From an uncultured Prevotella sp. (GTDB lineage Bacteria; Bacteroidota; Bacteroidia; Bacteroidales; Bacteroidaceae), in the NCBI GenBank assembly GCA_900769275.1, contig CAAGGA010000111.1, positions 1-16,481 on the forward strand: a stretch of 16,481 nucleotides of DNA. Reading direction: 5' to 3'. The stretch's first letter is position 1. Each line of letters starts with the position of its first letter. Shown piece after piece: positions 4,524 to 12,209 of the stretch. The notes beneath the pieces were generated by a model. The model did no database searches. It was given only the letters and a program-made list of their open reading frames with translations, and was not told where the DNA came from. A program made the translations under genes and the position numbers.

Positions 4524-5669
4524 TCAAACCGGTATTCCGACAAAGGTGGTGCGCAGGAGGAAGTGTGGGAGGGAGATGAGGGTGAAACCGTTGTCCTGCC
4601 AGTGCTTTCCCCATGAGTTCTTGCAGATAAAGTGCGGAACGGGAGCTGACGGGCGGGCTTTTCCGGAACTGGAGGGAATGAATGTGATGCCTACTATCGC
4701 CATTGCGTGCTGGTCTGTGGTGGAGAACCGCTCAAAGGCTCTTTGCCTGAGGCGCGTGACTGTCCGGAGATTGGTGGTCAGGTTGCCGAGACTGTCGGCT
4801 GTGATGCTGGGCAGGCGGTCGCTGACGGGGCGCATATCTCCTTCCCAATAGACGGGGTGTCGGTGGGCGAGAGCCTGCATGACGGTTTTCAGCAGGCGGT
4901 CAAGGGGGACGTTATGAAAAGCATGGCGGCTCCTGTTGTCGGGGATTTCGAGTACGAAAGGCTCACCATAGGGGTGATGCGTGTAACTGGTGAGCCAATG
5001 GAAGGAGATGCCGTAGAGGAGACTTTGCGCAAACTGCTGCGGTGTGTAGTGCATTCCGTAGAGGTAGAAGCCGTTGCGGAGGTTGTGGGGGAGGCGTGGC
5101 AGCGACTGCTCCACGGCATCCTCCAAGCGTGCAAGCCCCGCCTTTGCATTGACGGAAAGCCGCACCTTATTATATATATCGCGCGCAAGAACCCTCGTGT
5201 TCACTACGTCAGGGCAGTAATTGCCGTAGGTCACCATGCCGTAGTCCTGCATGAGGCGTTCTGCCTCCGGTCCTACGTTGCGCATGCTGACCTGCCATTG
5301 TCCCTGCGTCAGGTAGCTCTGGCGTGCCTGCTCCTTGAGGAAGGCTCTTTCGAGCCACTGCGGGGAGAGGTTGAGGGAGTCACCGTACTGCTCTGTTCTC
5401 TCTGTCTCTATGCAGGCGAGGTAGGCGTATATCCAGCATGACTCGCTCTTGCCTTGGTCCTTTACCGGCGTTGTGGCGAGGATGGTGTACCCTTTTCCTT
5501 GCGCCTTGCCTTGCAGATGTACACTTCGACCTGGTCGAAGTGCACCAGATTCCCGGTTCGGGGAATGGCACGAGGAGAGGGAAAGGACGAGGAGAGGGAG
5601 AGAGAAGAGGACGAGGAGAGGGCGGGAGAGGAGGCGGGAGAAACGGGAGCATGATATTCTTGCGGTCAT
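4524..5669 (-). CDS. C1-family cysteine peptidase, lipoprotein
   Basis: A 381-aa papain/PepC-like peptidase. The N-terminus has a basic start, a leucine-rich core and the lipobox LSSC with C34, so it should be a lipoprotein exported from the cytoplasm. Catalytic residues are visible in order: Q72 and C78 in TPVKDQGKSESCWIYA, H321 in TTDQHAMAIVG and N351 in FICKNSWGKHW. The wide Q/C to H spacing and the H context resemble the aminopeptidase C / bleomycin hydrolase branch rather than compact papains, although those enzymes are normally cytoplasmic. Its substrate cannot be told from sequence. It lies 41 bp after the phosphodiesterase gene and is probably the last gene of that transcript. The signal-peptide codons carry a repeated purine/pyrimidine tract, and a palindrome lies just after the lipobox. 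Confidence 0.88.
   Translation of the reverse strand: MTARISCSRFSRLLSRPLLVLFSLPLLVLSLSSCHSPNRESGALRPGRSVHLQGKAQGKGYTILATTPVKDQGKSESCWIYAYLACIETERTEQYGDSLNLSPQWLERAFLKEQARQSYLTQGQWQVSMRNVGPEAERLMQDYGMVTYGNYCPDVVNTRVLARDIYNKVRLSVNAKAGLARLEDAVEQSLPRLPHNLRNGFYLYGMHYTPQQFAQSLLYGISFHWLTSYTHHPYGEPFVLEIPDNRSRHAFHNVPLDRLLKTVMQALAHRHPVYWEGDMRPVSDRLPSITADSLGNLTTNLRTVTRLRQRAFERFSTTDQHAMAIVGITFIPSSSGKARPSAPVPHFICKNSWGKHWQDNGFTLISLPHFLLRTTFVGIPV
5522..5542. repeat. 21-bp palindrome inside the peptidase gene
   Basis: Arms CACTTCGACC (5522-5531) and GGTCGAAGTG (5533-5542) are exact reverse complements around one base. It encodes residues about 43-49, in the linker after the lipidated cysteine, so it is free to vary. 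It shares only the TCGAC core with the palindrome at 2621-2657. Confidence 0.6.
5570..5650. repeat. Polypurine tract with repeated ACGAGGAGAGGG
   Basis: The plus strand is almost entirely purine for 80 bp. ACGAGGAGAGGG occurs three times (5570-5581, 5587-5598, 5611-5622). On the coding strand it specifies the leucine-rich core of the lipoprotein signal peptide, producing a duplicated PLLVL motif. Confidence 0.7.
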
Positions 5670-5710
5670 GTTTTTTTCCTATATGATGGGTTGCAGCCAT
5701 GGGGGCGGGC

Positions 5711-6595
5711 TCAGATGCCGTGCTTTCTTTCCTTGCACCAGAGGTCAGGACGGTCGGTAATGATGCCATCGACATCCATCACCGGGGCATCCAGGCCGTC
5801 TATCGTCCACATCTTCACTTCTTTTCCGTGCCTGTGTATGTCGTCAATCAGATGCTTGTTGAGACCACGGTAATAGAAATTGAACGATGCCACATAGCTG
5901 TATTTCTCATAACTGAAGTACTTTATGCGCATCCCGTCCATGATAAATGGCAGGAAAGGCAGCTTGCATATCAGGAGTTTCTCCACCCGTATGTCTGGTG
6001 CGAGTGCGTGTACTTTCTCTATCACGTCATCTGCAAACGACTGCACGACAATCCAGTCCTTTGCATTGTGGGCTTCAATGATGTCAAGCATCCTCTTCTC
6101 TATGCCGTCATACGCATTCTTGTACGGATATTTTATCTCCACCAGCAGCTTGATGTCGCACCCCTTGTCGCGTTCATGGGCAAAGAGTGCCATCACTTCC
6201 TCGAATGTGGCGATACGGTCAGCGGTCGGCTTGTTGTCTGCATTGACGATATGCAGGCGTGAAATCTCCCGGTAAGTCATGTCGGCTATCTCTCCCGTGC
6301 CGTCCGTCATGCGGTCAACGGTCGGGTCATGATTGACCACTACCACGCCGTCACTTGTCTGATGCAGGTCTATCTCTATCATGTCGGCTCCCGTCTCCAT
6401 GCCTTTTTTCAGGCAGGTCAGGGAGTTTTCTTCCCCCATTCCTGCTCCGCCACGATGACCAATGACTGACCTGTGGGCAATCATGTTGCTGTCATAACCG
6501 TGAGCGTAGAAAAAGGTATGCACGAAGATGCTTCCGATATATACCGCTGCAAGGGTGAGGAAGGTGATGATTACAATCACTATCATACGTTTCAT
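5711..6595 (-). CDS. Glycerophosphodiester phosphodiesterase, membrane-anchored
   Basis: A 294-aa GDPD-family enzyme, which hydrolyses glycerophosphodiesters to an alcohol and glycerol 3-phosphate. Residues 4-29 form one hydrophobic helix (signal anchor or uncleaved signal), so the catalytic domain probably faces the periplasm. Family motifs are complete: H47-R48-G49-G50, E55/E56-N57-S, E74-I-D76-L-H78, H89-D90-P, E153-I-K155, and the C-terminal MWTIDG (W near 260) followed by DGIITDRPDL. These residues hold the metal and phosphate, so the enzyme should be active. Bacteroidales often carry several paralogues for lipid head-group or teichoic-acid-like scavenging; the substrate is not evident. 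It starts 14 bp after the STAND NTPase stop, so it is very likely cotranscribed with it. Confidence 0.9.
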   Translation of the reverse strand: MKRMIVIVIITFLTLAAVYIGSIFVHTFFYAHGYDSNMIAHRSVIGHRGGAGMGEENSLTCLKKGMETGADMIEIDLHQTSDGVVVVNHDPTVDRMTDGTGEIADMTYREISRLHIVNADNKPTADRIATFEEVMALFAHERDKGCDIKLLVEIKYPYKNAYDGIEKRMLDIIEAHNAKDWIVVQSFADDVIEKVHALAPDIRVEKLLICKLPFLPFIMDGMRIKYFSYEKYSYVASFNFYYRGLNKHLIDDIHRHGKEVKMWTIDGLDAPVMDVDGIITDRPDLWCKERKHGI

Positions 6596-6609
6596 GTTTT
6601 TTTTCTGTT

Positions 6610-9600
6610 TTATTTCTGGAATAATTGCTTTATGAGTAGCTTGACCACCTGCTCAAACCATGCAAACACATTGCGTGCTTTCGTTGCGGCTTCCATGGCT
6701 TCAATGGAGAAGGAGTCCACGGGACGCACGTTGAGAATGGAGAATATCAGGAAGTTCCCGAACTTGTGCGTGAGCACGTCCTGGAGGCTTTCGCCGCTTG
6801 GATTATAGTTGAGGATGCTTTCCTGATATGAGCTGATGCCGGGGAAAGGCAATGCCGACAGTTCCCGCTGAATGAAAGTGTTTACCCGTTCGGGGCAGTA
6901 GTTCTTGGCAGTGCTCAGCACGTTGCCTATGAGTTTCACGATGCCGTATTCGTATATTCCCTTTCTGTCAACGGCAACGTTGTCGATGAGTTGTATCTTT
7001 TCGTCGGAGTCGTAGCGCATCATGATGTATTTCAGCAGGTCGAGCGCAAGGTTATAGTAGCCCATGTCGGTGACCAGTTCCATGATATTGTCGATGAGAT
7101 GTATGAGAAGTTCCCGGTCGTTGTTGTCTATCGCCTCGTCGATGAGACCGTAGAATGCGGGCACGCAGCGTGTGTCTCCCTCCAGTATGCCGCACTCTCC
7201 GGCGTACGTGCAATAGACAGCCGAATACCAGCTCATGAGGTTACGCTTGTATTTCCCGGTAGGATTCGCCTTTTCGCTGCGGTGTCCCCTGAAGAGTCCG
7301 CGCAGCCTGCGGGTCCAGTCCACCGACTCTCTGGAATATATCTCCAGCAGTTCCCGGTTTTCATCCTTTGACTTCACCGCTATCTGATACAGCGAATAGA
7401 GCATGGACATCTGCGCATAGTCGAACATCCTGACCCTGCGGAAGTCATCACTGAAGCAACTCCTTACCACGGGAGCCACGTTTTCCCAGTCGCATACGCC
7501 CATTACAATCATCATTCTCTCTATGACAAACAGGCTCAGAGAGTCACCGCTCTTGTATGCTGACAGCAGTTTTCCGCGCATCCTGCGCCATGCCTCCTCG
7601 TCACGTTGCAGAGCCTCACGCCTTTCTTCCGGCGCGTTGCTGCCGAGGCTGTCGAGCTCCTTGCTCTCGACGTTGAAGCTGCAGAACCTCATCAGTTCTC
7701 TGATATCATCCGGCTTCCATCTTGCTCCGTTGTATTCTATGTCATCAAAGGTGTCCTTTTCCCAGAACGTCTGATACTCCAGGGCATTGTTCACGTAGTC
7801 TGTCTGGAAAGTAATCTGTCTCTTCATGGCTACCTGAAGGAAGGGGAGGATAGCCTTGACGAGATACAGGTTGCAGGTGAGATAGCGGAACAGGTCTTTC
7901 ATCTCGTCGAGCATATCCGAAGCCACGGTATTGTCTTTCTGTCTCAGCCCATCTGGCGGCATACGGTCGTCTTTCTGCGTCTGCTCTTCTGCCAGCATAC
8001 TGTCGATTATCATCAGCACGGCAAGTCGGAGGGAAGTCTCAATGAGGGTGAACATACGTGTGCGTGCCTTTCCTGACAGGACATTGTACAGCAGGTTTCC
8101 GCTCTTGACGTTATGATGTATCTGCTTGACAGTCTTCACCGTAAGGTTTTCACGCAATGGAACGTGCCCGTTGGTGTATGCTTTCTTTGAGAGATAGTAT
8201 ATGTACATGCAGGCATCGTTGCGCACATCGTAAATCTCATCGGTGATGATACTCCACAACAGTGCGTGGACATCGTGCGTATAAAGGTTCTCGTTATAGA
8301 AGTCGGAGAGCAGGATGCCGTTGATCAGGCTTACGGAAGCCAGTTTCCTGAGCCGCATCACCGGTGCGAGAGAGACGGAGAGTACCTTGTGCCGCTCAAT
8401 GACGGCAGAGTCGGCGGCATTGTTCTGTATGGTATGCACGATGCTGTTGAACTCGGCAATGCCCTGCGCATCATCGTTGCTGCTGATAAGCCTCGGTATG
8501 AGGTCGAACAACTCGTCCTCATAATTCTCGCTTATCATGGTGTTCATCGTATCGTTGACGAGCGACATGACGCTGAAGTCGTCACCCCACTTACGTGCCA
8601 GTTCAATAAGCACGTCGAAGTTGCCGTCCCTCAGCGAGGTCATTATCAGGGCATTGCGCATGGCCCCAAGGAAGATGACATCCATGACACCGTGGCAGAG
8701 GGCCTCGCGGAAATGGCTGGCCTGCAGGGTAGCGTGCCTTGAGACGAAAGCCCTGCCTATGACATATTCCAGGAAACGCTCGTATATGAACTGCACGTAT
8801 GGCATATTGCCCTCGCTGCCTTGCCGCTCCACCTCTTTCAGCACGGGTCGCTCAGCCTTGTTCAGCAGTTCTGCGTAGGCTATGCTCACGCCGTCTTTAC
8901 GGAACATCAGCATGGCGAGTTCATGCAGCGGTGAGCCTTCGTCATGCAAGGCCCGCCGTATTTCATTCACCGGCAGGCAGTCCTTTGAGTCACCGCTGAG
9001 GTATGCGTCGAGGATTGTCGCCCCGAGAAGGTCAAGAAGCCTGCGCTGACGGTTGCCTGCGTAGGAGTTGCCAATATCGTCGTATAGTTGGTTGTAGAGA
9101 GCTATGGACGTATATTCATCGGGCTGTGCTGACAGGTCTTTTCCAAGAAATATGCCCGACGTAATCTTCAGCGTCAGAGGGTCACGGAGACGCAGGGCTA
9201 CCCTTGCGTCGAGTTGCTCGTAAGGAGTGCGCATCTGATATAGCTGCTGGTAGATGCAGTATGCCTTTACGGCATCCTCCTTGCTGAATCCCCTCACCTG
9301 CATTTCGTCCCGTGGGATGTACATATATGGTGTCTCCGTCTCAGTGTGCGGCACTACAAGGTTGGTCCACGTGAAGTTCCTGCACGTGAAGAGCAACTTG
9401 AAATGGGAATATTCTGGGCTTGTGAACAGCCGGCACAGAGTCTTGTAGAGCAGCAGCGGACCGTCTGTCGCCGTCTCCTCGCTGTCGGCATATTGCAGGC
9501 ATTCGTTCAGCGCATCCACGAAGATGTAAACATCCTGTCCGTTGTCCGCTGCCAACTTGTGGATGTTGTCCATGATGCGCCTGATGTCCCTCCTCATGCC

Positions 9601-10701
9601 ATATCCGAATATTCTCCTGATATACGCATCTACGGTCATGAACGAGAAATCGGACGCTGCCAGTGTCAGCACGGGCATGTCGCTTTCGATAAACCTCTCC
9701 GTCCAGTAAGCCAACTGTGTCGTCTTGCCCTGTCCTGCTTCGCCAATCAGCGGAAACAGTGTCTTGTCACTGTGATGGAAGTCCTGCAGGGTTTCGGTGA
9801 GTTCCTCCCGCTCGACGAAGAGTTCCTGATTGTATTTCTTCTCGGCATACACCCTTTTGAGGTAGGTGGCTGATGCTGCCTGCAGAAGTTTCCTGATTTC
9901 CGCCCAGTTGAGGTTCTTCGCAATGTCGAATGAGGGAAGAATCTGCTGGAATGCCTTATCCACGGCATCGTTCATGTCGTATGATATGTGGGTGACGGCA
10001 TTCTCGTTGGACGCCACATAGCACGTCTGCTCGTCCTTCAGCGTATGGAGCACGTAGCGGTAGTCGTTCTCGTTGCAGAACACGAAAGGATAGAGGTCTA
10101 TCTGCCTGCCTTCAGCGGGGAAGTCAATCCTGTACCGTCCCTTGCCAATGTCGTACGTGCAGGAGGTCAAGGGCGCGAGAGCCTCCGTCATGGAGCGTAT
10201 ATATGGCAGGATAAGGTTGCAGACGTCGTGATATATCTCTTCCGACAGCGTGGTGGAATGTCCGCGGTACTCATTCCTTATCTGCACGATGCTCTGCCTG
10301 GTCTTTGAGCCTAAGAGCACGTTGCGCCTTTTCACGTAGATGTTGGCGGTGAAACTAACGGTGATAGGATTCTCCGGGATGTATTTCGCAGCAGCTGCCA
10401 CCATAGGGGTAAACAGGTCGTTGAGCCAGTCACCGAAAGACAGCGGACGCTTGGTGTCAATCTTGTTGACAAACTGTTCAAGCGCAGGCATTACGGCCGG
10501 TTGTGACTGTGCCTCCTGCTGCAACAGCCTGAGGAAGATGTAAGAGCAGAACGAGGTGGAAATCTCAAAGAAGTCAAGCAGGTGGTTCATAGTCCTGCCG
10601 TATTTGGCATCGGAATATGCTGCCTGCGCCTGTATGAGAGGATGGCTCAGGGTATATGGCAGTTTGCTTACGTTGTCGATGTTGAACAGTCTGTCTTCCA
10701 T
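6610..10701 (-). CDS. Large STAND/NACHT-type NTPase with HEPN-like N-terminal domain
   Basis: A 1363-aa soluble protein with three parts. Residues 1-180 are helical and contain R142-N143-E-Y-R-G-H148, an exact RNxxxxH pattern as in HEPN ribonucleases. A linker domain (about 180-310) includes IDLYPFVF..., a pattern I associate with N-terminal regions of other bacterial STAND and kinase proteins. The NTPase follows: Walker A GEAGQGKTT (G320-T328, K326), Walker B VYIFVDALNE (D396, E400), a sensor-like LLFTCRNF near 446, and a winged-helix-type RDPLTLKITSGIF near 518. The remaining ~700 residues are helical, with HEAT-like stretches, and probably act as the sensing arm. STAND proteins stay closed until they bind a trigger, then oligomerise; several bacterial NACHT proteins defend against phage. 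That role is inference here, and HEPN activity is not proven by motif alone. The start is the ATG at 10701, 88 bp after the upstream gene. Confidence 0.8.
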   Translation of the reverse strand: MEDRLFNIDNVSKLPYTLSHPLIQAQAAYSDAKYGRTMNHLLDFFEISTSFCSYIFLRLLQQEAQSQPAVMPALEQFVNKIDTKRPLSFGDWLNDLFTPMVAAAAKYIPENPITVSFTANIYVKRRNVLLGSKTRQSIVQIRNEYRGHSTTLSEEIYHDVCNLILPYIRSMTEALAPLTSCTYDIGKGRYRIDFPAEGRQIDLYPFVFCNENDYRYVLHTLKDEQTCYVASNENAVTHISYDMNDAVDKAFQQILPSFDIAKNLNWAEIRKLLQAASATYLKRVYAEKKYNQELFVEREELTETLQDFHHSDKTLFPLIGEAGQGKTTQLAYWTERFIESDMPVLTLAASDFSFMTVDAYIRRIFGYGMRRDIRRIMDNIHKLAADNGQDVYIFVDALNECLQYADSEETATDGPLLLYKTLCRLFTSPEYSHFKLLFTCRNFTWTNLVVPHTETETPYMYIPRDEMQVRGFSKEDAVKAYCIYQQLYQMRTPYEQLDARVALRLRDPLTLKITSGIFLGKDLSAQPDEYTSIALYNQLYDDIGNSYAGNRQRRLLDLLGATILDAYLSGDSKDCLPVNEIRRALHDEGSPLHELAMLMFRKDGVSIAYAELLNKAERPVLKEVERQGSEGNMPYVQFIYERFLEYVIGRAFVSRHATLQASHFREALCHGVMDVIFLGAMRNALIMTSLRDGNFDVLIELARKWGDDFSVMSLVNDTMNTMISENYEDELFDLIPRLISSNDDAQGIAEFNSIVHTIQNNAADSAVIERHKVLSVSLAPVMRLRKLASVSLINGILLSDFYNENLYTHDVHALLWSIITDEIYDVRNDACMYIYYLSKKAYTNGHVPLRENLTVKTVKQIHHNVKSGNLLYNVLSGKARTRMFTLIETSLRLAVLMIIDSMLAEEQTQKDDRMPPDGLRQKDNTVASDMLDEMKDLFRYLTCNLYLVKAILPFLQVAMKRQITFQTDYVNNALEYQTFWEKDTFDDIEYNGARWKPDDIRELMRFCSFNVESKELDSLGSNAPEERREALQRDEEAWRRMRGKLLSAYKSGDSLSLFVIERMMIVMGVCDWENVAPVVRSCFSDDFRRVRMFDYAQMSMLYSLYQIAVKSKDENRELLEIYSRESVDWTRRLRGLFRGHRSEKANPTGKYKRNLMSWYSAVYCTYAGECGILEGDTRCVPAFYGLIDEAIDNNDRELLIHLIDNIMELVTDMGYYNLALDLLKYIMMRYDSDEKIQLIDNVAVDRKGIYEYGIVKLIGNVLSTAKNYCPERVNTFIQRELSALPFPGISSYQESILNYNPSGESLQDVLTHKFGNFLIFSILNVRPVDSFSIEAMEAATKARNVFAWFEQVVKLLIKQLFQK

Positions 10702-10789
10702 AGGTCATTAGGTTTTGGCTTACTGAAGTCTCGCTGGGCTTCAACTTCCTTGGTTTTAAGTTTTTGGGTTTATCTGCCTTATATCTTCC

Positions 10790-12082
10790 TTATTCCTCGT
10801 CTCTCCTGAACAGTTTGGCGAGCACAAAGGCAAGCGCAAGCAATACAATCAGGGAAACGGTGCGGTAGCCCAGTATGGTGGAACCGAGATAAACATTGTA
10901 TGGGAACATCTGGTCCATGAGACTTGTGAAATCCCAGATGGCGGAGCCAAGAGTCAGTGCTGACAGTATGAAGAGCAGAGTATTGACCAACCTGTCGTTT
11001 GCCTCGTCACGCCGCTGCTTCTCCCTTTCTATCACGTTGTCGAGCTGTTCCAGTTCCTCGCTTATGCACAGTCCCTTGTCTATCGCCGATGCTATCTCAA
11101 TGGGCATGAAGTTGTAGGAAATCTTATGGAAACGGCATTGCCGGTCAAACTGCTTGAACTCGCGTATCAGCACATATATCTCCGACACCCTCGTTCCCAT
11201 TGCAGCCAGAAACCTGGTTGTTGCCGAGCGATGTACTGCCATGACGGAGCGTAGCCGCTTGTTAAGCGCAAAGAGATAGCACTTGCTGAAGAGCGAATGT
11301 ATGTAAATGAGCCTGAAATAGCATCTCGTCCAGTTCTCGACAAGCCATGCCGGAGCATTGTCAGCGAGAATGGTGAACGTATCAGTCAGTGCCAGTGCCT
11401 GCCAGTTGCGGAATATGGAGATGCGGCTTTCATCCATCACCTTCTGCAGATACTCCTCAGAGGGCGAATAGTCATCAATGCCTGCCGTCACCTTTGCGAC
11501 GGAGCCCAACTGATAGAGCAGCAATCTCATGTCCTCGTACTTCATCAGGTCAGGAGTGCCATCGGAGGCATCTCTGTTCACTACCTGAAAAATCTTCAGC
11601 TTGTTGCCGTTCTCCACAAGAGCCGGGAGGTCTTTCCCCGGACTGTCAACGATGCTGTCATAGACCTTTTTCACGGGCATGAGAGCCGCATCGATGAAAG
11701 GTCTGTGTACCTCTTCCCTGTAATAGTCTATCATGCGGAGCGATGACAGCACGGCAGTAGCATCGTTGAGGTCAGCGACCTTCATCCTGATACTTACAGA
11801 GAACAGCGTCATGCCCAGCGGCATCTGATACACGGCAAGCTCATCCACATGATACGCATACGTATTCTCACGGAATGACAGTTGCAGGTCTGCATCTACC
11901 CTCCTGTTCATAATCAAGCAGTTGTCGGTGAAGAAGTCGATGAACTCTGCATAGAACATTCTTTTCAGCGATGTTGCATCATCAAGCGTCACGACATTCC
12001 ACTGCTCGCGTGAGAGTGTTTCCTGTGTCATGTCCTTGTCACGATGGAAATGTCCGCATAGAAAGGCTGTCAGTTCGTACAT
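10790..12082 (-). CDS. Unrecognised protein with coiled coil and two C-terminal membrane helices
   Basis: I do not recognise this 430-aa family. Residues 1-120 look like a mixed alpha/beta domain (strands around LGMTLFSVSIRMKVADLN), 120-340 are mainly helical, and about 340-365 form a charged heptad-like helix (EELEQLDNVIEREKQRRDEA). Two hydrophobic segments follow, about 366-384 (VNTLLFILSALTLGSAIW) and 407-425 (TVSLIVLLALAFVLAKLF), ending in a basic-acidic tail RRDEE. There is no signal peptide, so the large N-terminal part should be cytoplasmic with a C-terminal membrane hairpin. This outline resembles CorA-type proteins in general form, but no GMN motif is present, so a metal channel is not supported. 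It lies between the SNF2 ATPase and the STAND NTPase in the same orientation. A membrane effector or anchor for those partners is one possibility. Confidence 0.7.
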   Translation of the reverse strand: MYELTAFLCGHFHRDKDMTQETLSREQWNVVTLDDATSLKRMFYAEFIDFFTDNCLIMNRRVDADLQLSFRENTYAYHVDELAVYQMPLGMTLFSVSIRMKVADLNDATAVLSSLRMIDYYREEVHRPFIDAALMPVKKVYDSIVDSPGKDLPALVENGNKLKIFQVVNRDASDGTPDLMKYEDMRLLLYQLGSVAKVTAGIDDYSPSEEYLQKVMDESRISIFRNWQALALTDTFTILADNAPAWLVENWTRCYFRLIYIHSLFSKCYLFALNKRLRSVMAVHRSATTRFLAAMGTRVSEIYVLIREFKQFDRQCRFHKISYNFMPIEIASAIDKGLCISEELEQLDNVIEREKQRRDEANDRLVNTLLFILSALTLGSAIWDFTSLMDQMFPYNVYLGSTILGYRTVSLIVLLALAFVLAKLFRRDEE

Positions 12083-12093
12083 TATTCTTGTTC

Positions 12094-12175
12094 GGTTTTG
12101 CGGTTTTACGGTTTTACGGTTATACGGTCGCTTCGCTTTTACGGTTATACGGTCGCTTCGCTTTTGCGGTTTTGC
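12094..12175. repeat. 8-bp-period array with a 25-bp tandem duplication
   Basis: Units read GGTTTTGC, GGTTTTAC, GGTTTTAC, then two copies of a 25-bp block made of GGTTATAC plus GGTCGCTTCGCTTTTRC (12118-12142 and 12143-12167), then GGTTTTGC. The GGTCGCTTCGCTT block is the reverse complement of the interruption in the array at 4402-4520, and both are followed by CGGAATATA, so they are copies of one composite element. It lies 12 bp upstream of the 12082 start codon and after the SNF2 gene stop. Confidence 0.75.
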
Positions 12176-12209
12176 GGAATATAGGCTTTACGGTTTTTAT
12201 GAAAAGATG

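Noticed and set aside
4707..5441. A 244-codon plus-strand frame opposite the peptidase gene.
   Set aside because: Antisense shadow; the minus strand encodes a complete catalytic triad.
10702..10789. A terminator between the membrane protein and STAND genes (TGAAG/CTTCA hairpin).
   Set aside because: The stem is only 5 bp and lacks a following T run.
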